This document shows positions 33,381 to 36,180 of a stretch of DNA of 36,180 nucleotides, in pieces. The first letter of the stretch is position 1, and the number at the start of each line of letters is the position of its first letter. Origin of the DNA: a virus; the IMG/VR virus record IMGVR_UViG_3300015374_000028, positions 1 to 36,180 of that record. One strand, written 5' to 3'. A program made the translations under genes and the position numbers. A model generated the notes under the pieces. It worked only from the letters and a program-made list of their open reading frames with translations. It did no database searches and was not told the origin of the DNA.

Positions 33381-35523
33381 TAGGGTTGACCTTCTTCTTA
33401 ATCTTAAATTTCTTCGCTAAAGTAATAGGCTCTATAGGAGTAACATGCCCGTTAAGATCATTCTTAACTTCTACTTCTATAGGAGCGGTAGTTTTAATTT
33501 CGAATCCCGCTTTTACCCATAAATCTTTAATCTCTTCTTCCAGGTAATAATGACTAACAGGACGACCTATCTCTCCTGTTTTATGTGTCTCGACTCTTAT
33601 AACCTTAAGGAGAACTAGATCATCCACATGTAGCTTAACCGTTGTTTTAGGAGTAGCGAGTAATTTAGCTATCTCATTAAGGTCTAGACCATCTCTCTCT
33701 ACTAACACATTAATGATCTTAAGGTTCCATTCCGAACAACTATCTAGAGCTACTTTTCTTATTACGCGAAAGTCATCTTCTGTCACCTCTGCCGGGTATC
33801 TCTGGAGAGCAAGTGCTACCATTAATTTATGTAACTGTATAGCAATCCTACTCCCTAACTCATGCATGGGCTGATATAAAATAGTGTCCTTATACGGGTC
33901 CCGATCTACCGCCGCCCGAAGGTAGGCGACAACTCTGGAAAGAGCTACGATCTTTAAGACATAATCTACTGGTATTAATGGGTAATCCTCTTCCTTTATC
34001 TTATACTCTAAGAAAGATTTAGCCGCTTTATGGAGTACCTCTTTCATCATTACTTGCTTTCCAGAATTGGATATGGCGGCAGTAATTAGGATGTTCTCGT
34101 GCTCCGAGTTCATCTCTGGAAGGCGAAATGTTAATGACCGCTCTCCCATTGTAGTATTACTTTCCGCAAAGAGAACATTCGTAACACCTGCTGCCATAGT
34201 AAATTGACCCGTGTATTCTCTCATAATACCGGAGCCAAAATCTCTCTCTACTTTACCATCAAATGCCCCTCGGAGAACAGCATATACTTCTTCCTTTTGT
34301 TGTTTACCCATCTGTAGAACTTCGGTGAAGTCCTTAAGTATCAGGGTTTTCCCTATAAGTTTAGGGATAAGGCTAGGGTCTTTCCCGACCTTCCATCCTG
34401 ATACTAACGTAGGACGACTTACCGTCGATCTGTTGACGCAGCAGGTTACTTCTGAAGTAGAAGTTAGTAGCTCGCTTTTCCCATATCCGGGCGGTCCAGC
34501 AATGAATAACCATAATGGGCATCCCTCTAATTGATTAGATATGACTACTGCGAATATACAACGCAGAGCGTCTATAAGGGTTTGGGTAAAGAAGAGATAC
34601 TTTCTATATATGTCTATTATTTCTTCCAGAGGTGGTCTCTTACCGGAAGAGAGCAGAGGGTATTCATCTATAGGATTACCTTCAGCTACTTCTTCCAGAG
34701 ATAGATCATCTTCTGGACGAAACTTCTTGATGAACTTCTTTAACTCTTTGAGAGGCTGTCCTGATTTATAGAAGTCTCGTATATCAAACCCGTCGGGTAA
34801 TCCTTCGGGCCAGTATATCTTCTTAACTTTAGGACAGATATTCAAGAGTTTACTAGCAGCCTTCGTTCCTCCTTTCTCCCCATCTATGTCGTTATCATAA
34901 CAGATAACAACATTCCTACCTTCCAGGGGTTTGATCCATTCATCTCTGAAAGAGTTAGCTCCTGGTACTCCTATCGCAACTCCCTTTGTTCCTAATAATT
35001 CCTGCAAACATATCTGATCCCATTTTCCCTCGGTTAAGTATATCGGACATTTTGGATCGTATTTATGTAATAGGTCTAGCCCGATAAGGTATTGTCCCAT
35101 TCCTGTTAACCCCATAGGCTTCGGTTTCTTAGCCTGAGGATCATAGAATAGGAGATTTACCATCGTTCCTTTCTCATTACGAACTGGTATAATCCATTGC
35201 CCATGTTCGTATACTAGACCATGATGTTTAAGGAGTTCTACAGAAATATTCTTGTGTTCGGATAAGTCCTCCCAGGGGAACGAAGCATGATTCTCCCATA
35301 GCATTTCATAGCTCTGGTTAAGGAAGTTATAGATATTCCCTTCACTACCGCAAGACGCAGATTTGCACTGGTATTGTCCTGTTGTTCTGTTAACGTAAAA
35401 CTTATTTGACTTTCCGCAGAAGGGACAGTCGCCATAATGATTTCCTCCTGATTCTCCTACAGGATCAAATCCTAGCTTCTCAAATACTGGAAGATAGTTT
35501 CTATCTACTTTAGATTTCGGCAT
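33274..35523 (-). CDS. Primase-helicase (zinc, Toprim, AAA+, winged helix)
   Basis: 749 residues. Zinc-binding cysteines C33, C36, C53 and C58 (CPFC ... CKSASC) as in CHC2-type primases. A Toprim domain with IYLTEGKWDQI and VVICYDNDIDGEKGG. Then a P-loop (FIAGPPGYGKSELL), a Walker B-like TLILKDFTEV, and a possible arginine finger GERSLTFRLP. Near residues 620-660 lies a winged-helix segment (LNEIAKLLATPKTTVKLHVDDLVLLKVI). The tail is basic. The helicase half does not show the RecA-like DnaB motifs; SF3- or MCM-like AAA+ is more likely. It would unwind and prime at the phage fork. AGGTAGG lies upstream. Confidence 0.8.
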   Translation of the reverse strand: MPKSKVDRNYLPVFEKLGFDPVGESGGNHYGDCPFCGKSNKFYVNRTTGQYQCKSASCGSEGNIYNFLNQSYEMLWENHASFPWEDLSEHKNISVELLKHHGLVYEHGQWIIPVRNEKGTMVNLLFYDPQAKKPKPMGLTGMGQYLIGLDLLHKYDPKCPIYLTEGKWDQICLQELLGTKGVAIGVPGANSFRDEWIKPLEGRNVVICYDNDIDGEKGGTKAASKLLNICPKVKKIYWPEGLPDGFDIRDFYKSGQPLKELKKFIKKFRPEDDLSLEEVAEGNPIDEYPLLSSGKRPPLEEIIDIYRKYLFFTQTLIDALRCIFAVVISNQLEGCPLWLFIAGPPGYGKSELLTSTSEVTCCVNRSTVSRPTLVSGWKVGKDPSLIPKLIGKTLILKDFTEVLQMGKQQKEEVYAVLRGAFDGKVERDFGSGIMREYTGQFTMAAGVTNVLFAESNTTMGERSLTFRLPEMNSEHENILITAAISNSGKQVMMKEVLHKAAKSFLEYKIKEEDYPLIPVDYVLKIVALSRVVAYLRAAVDRDPYKDTILYQPMHELGSRIAIQLHKLMVALALQRYPAEVTEDDFRVIRKVALDSCSEWNLKIINVLVERDGLDLNEIAKLLATPKTTVKLHVDDLVLLKVIRVETHKTGEIGRPVSHYYLEEEIKDLWVKAGFEIKTTAPIEVEVKNDLNGHVTPIEPITLAKKFKIKKKVNPNGNHTPEPDNSGRKDNQAPRIRIKRMDKGFRKNKI

Positions 35524-35584
35524 TACTGCCTACCTCTGTTTTATCATTAGGGTATCCTTTATTACGCCCTATAAGCGGCCTGAC

Positions 35585-36180
35585 TTATATTTTTACTTCT
35601 TCTTTCTCATGCCAGTACGTTCTAGCCCTAGTAACCTCTACTTCCATAGGGATTTCCAGGCGACCTTCTGTATCTCTCATTATGTTAGCCATTGTTCGAC
35701 AGAACTCCAGATCGTCCTGTCCTTCCTTCACTTCGAATATTAACTCATCGTGGACAGGTAATAGAATATGGGCGTCCCATCCGACTTCCTTAATCTTTGA
35801 GTCACATCGAATAATCGACCGTTTACACATATCAGCAGCGGTGCCCTGGACTTCATAATTAACGGAGCGATACGCAAAATCAGGGTCAACACTAAGCTTC
35901 CGTCCGTATTTAGTAATGACAAAACCATCGCGTTTCGTTTTGTTCGAGAGGTAACGGGAATACCTGTTAATCCCAGGAAAAATATCATCGAATTGGGATA
36001 AGAACTCTGCTGCCTCATCTCTGGGACAGTAAAGCATATACATAACTGCTTCAGCACCACCTCCATAAATCTTGGCATAAAAGCAGTTCTTTGCCCTGGT
36101 TCGACTAGCCTTTTTGTTAACACTCTTTTCAGCTTTAACGATATCATAATCGAATCTAGAAAGCCATAGGTCCGCAAGAG
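35585..36180 (-). CDS. DNA polymerase family A, C-terminal part (cut by window)
   Basis: About 197 codons are present; the start lies outside the window. The O-helix motif is RTRAKNCFYAKIYGGG (codons 36103-36058), with R and K four apart and YG eight after K. The residue at the E. coli F762 position is Tyr (codon 36079-36077). VNYEVQGTAADM and the motif C LLPVHDELIFEV follow. It probably replicates the phage genome. Ten to twenty residues from the stop nothing unusual is seen. A 60-base gap separates it from the primase start. Confidence 0.88.
   Translation of the reverse strand, partial: LADLWLSRFDYDIVKAEKSVNKKASRTRAKNCFYAKIYGGGAEAVMYMLYCPRDEAAEFLSQFDDIFPGINRYSRYLSNKTKRDGFVITKYGRKLSVDPDFAYRSVNYEVQGTAADMCKRSIIRCDSKIKEVGWDAHILLPVHDELIFEVKEGQDDLEFCRTMANIMRDTEGRLEIPMEVEVTRARTYWHEKEEVKI

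Larger units (their letters stand above)
169..34702 (+). repeat. Dispersed polar motif family CTTCCAGAGAT
   Basis: By hand count the 8-mer CTTCCAGA occurs 27 times on the + strand and about 7 times as its reverse complement. Chance would give well under one per strand. The full 11-mer is at 169, 1513, 3459, 9885, 14554, 14851, 25619, 31133 and 34692, with reverse copies at 29044 and 34112. Other 8-mer copies start at 1873, 6917, 7603, 8932, 15922, 17380, 17885, 18129, 20119, 21905, 22133, 23087, 26775, 27408, 31716, 31954, 33344 and 34623. Copies lie in all three codon frames (read as SRD, LPE or FQR), in spacers, in a terminator loop and antisense inside leftward genes. That points to a DNA-level signal, not a protein motif. 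The entry spans the first to last copy; the function is unknown. Confidence 0.85.

Noticed and set aside
1-36180. tRNA genes, integrase, repressor or attachment sites
   Set aside because: I looked for cloverleaf-type segments and recombinase motifs in the gaps and predicted proteins and saw none. The gaps are too short for most of these, and the window may not cover the full genome.

Overview
The window is part of a tailed double-stranded DNA phage genome, low to moderate in GC (about 40% by eye), with a siphovirus-type layout: terminase, portal, scaffold, capsid, neck proteins, tail tube, frameshifted tail chaperones, a 1296-residue tape measure, tail tip and lysis genes, and no contractile sheath. 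The host is a bacterium that uses Shine-Dalgarno sites and has an amidase-sensitive wall; I cannot name it. Most genes favour AGA/AGG and ATA codons, but the major capsid gene shifts towards CGN and ATT/ATC. No integrase, repressor, tRNA or CRISPR array is visible.

Layout. 1-452 is probably non-coding and holds five 11-bp tandem repeats and a 21-bp direct repeat. 453-4616 holds small genes: a tandem SLOG-like protein, two small zinc-finger proteins, a DUF1599/Nmad1-like protein, a candidate small terminase and unknowns. 4632-4764 is a promoter, short transcript and terminator unit. 4787-17441 is the packaging and head module: an intein-containing papain-like protease, the large terminase (needs a -1 frameshift), portal, a fibre/beta-helix/Ig-like group, scaffold, decoration protein and capsid, closed by a strong terminator. 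17543-28935 is neck and tail. 28952-31103 is lysis. A two-way terminator (31112-31166) separates these from leftward genes: a deoxyribosyltransferase-like protein, ThyX, primase-helicase and family A DNA polymerase (cut by the window edge).

The most notable observations are these. (1) The terminase ATPase is encoded in two frames joined inside its P-loop by a slippery heptamer, with a 12-bp stem five bases downstream. (2) A LAGLIDADG intein sits immediately before the catalytic cysteine of a papain-like protease, so the protease nucleophile is also the splicing +1 residue. (3) A motif, CTTCCAGAGAT and close variants, is repeated dozens of times, mostly in one strand orientation, regardless of gene direction or reading frame. 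(4) ThyX has its conserved blocks in circularly permuted order. (5) A compact candidate small RNA lies just before the packaging genes.

All calls come from reading the sequence and recalling family motifs. No database search, folding program or statistical test was run, and motif counts are by hand.
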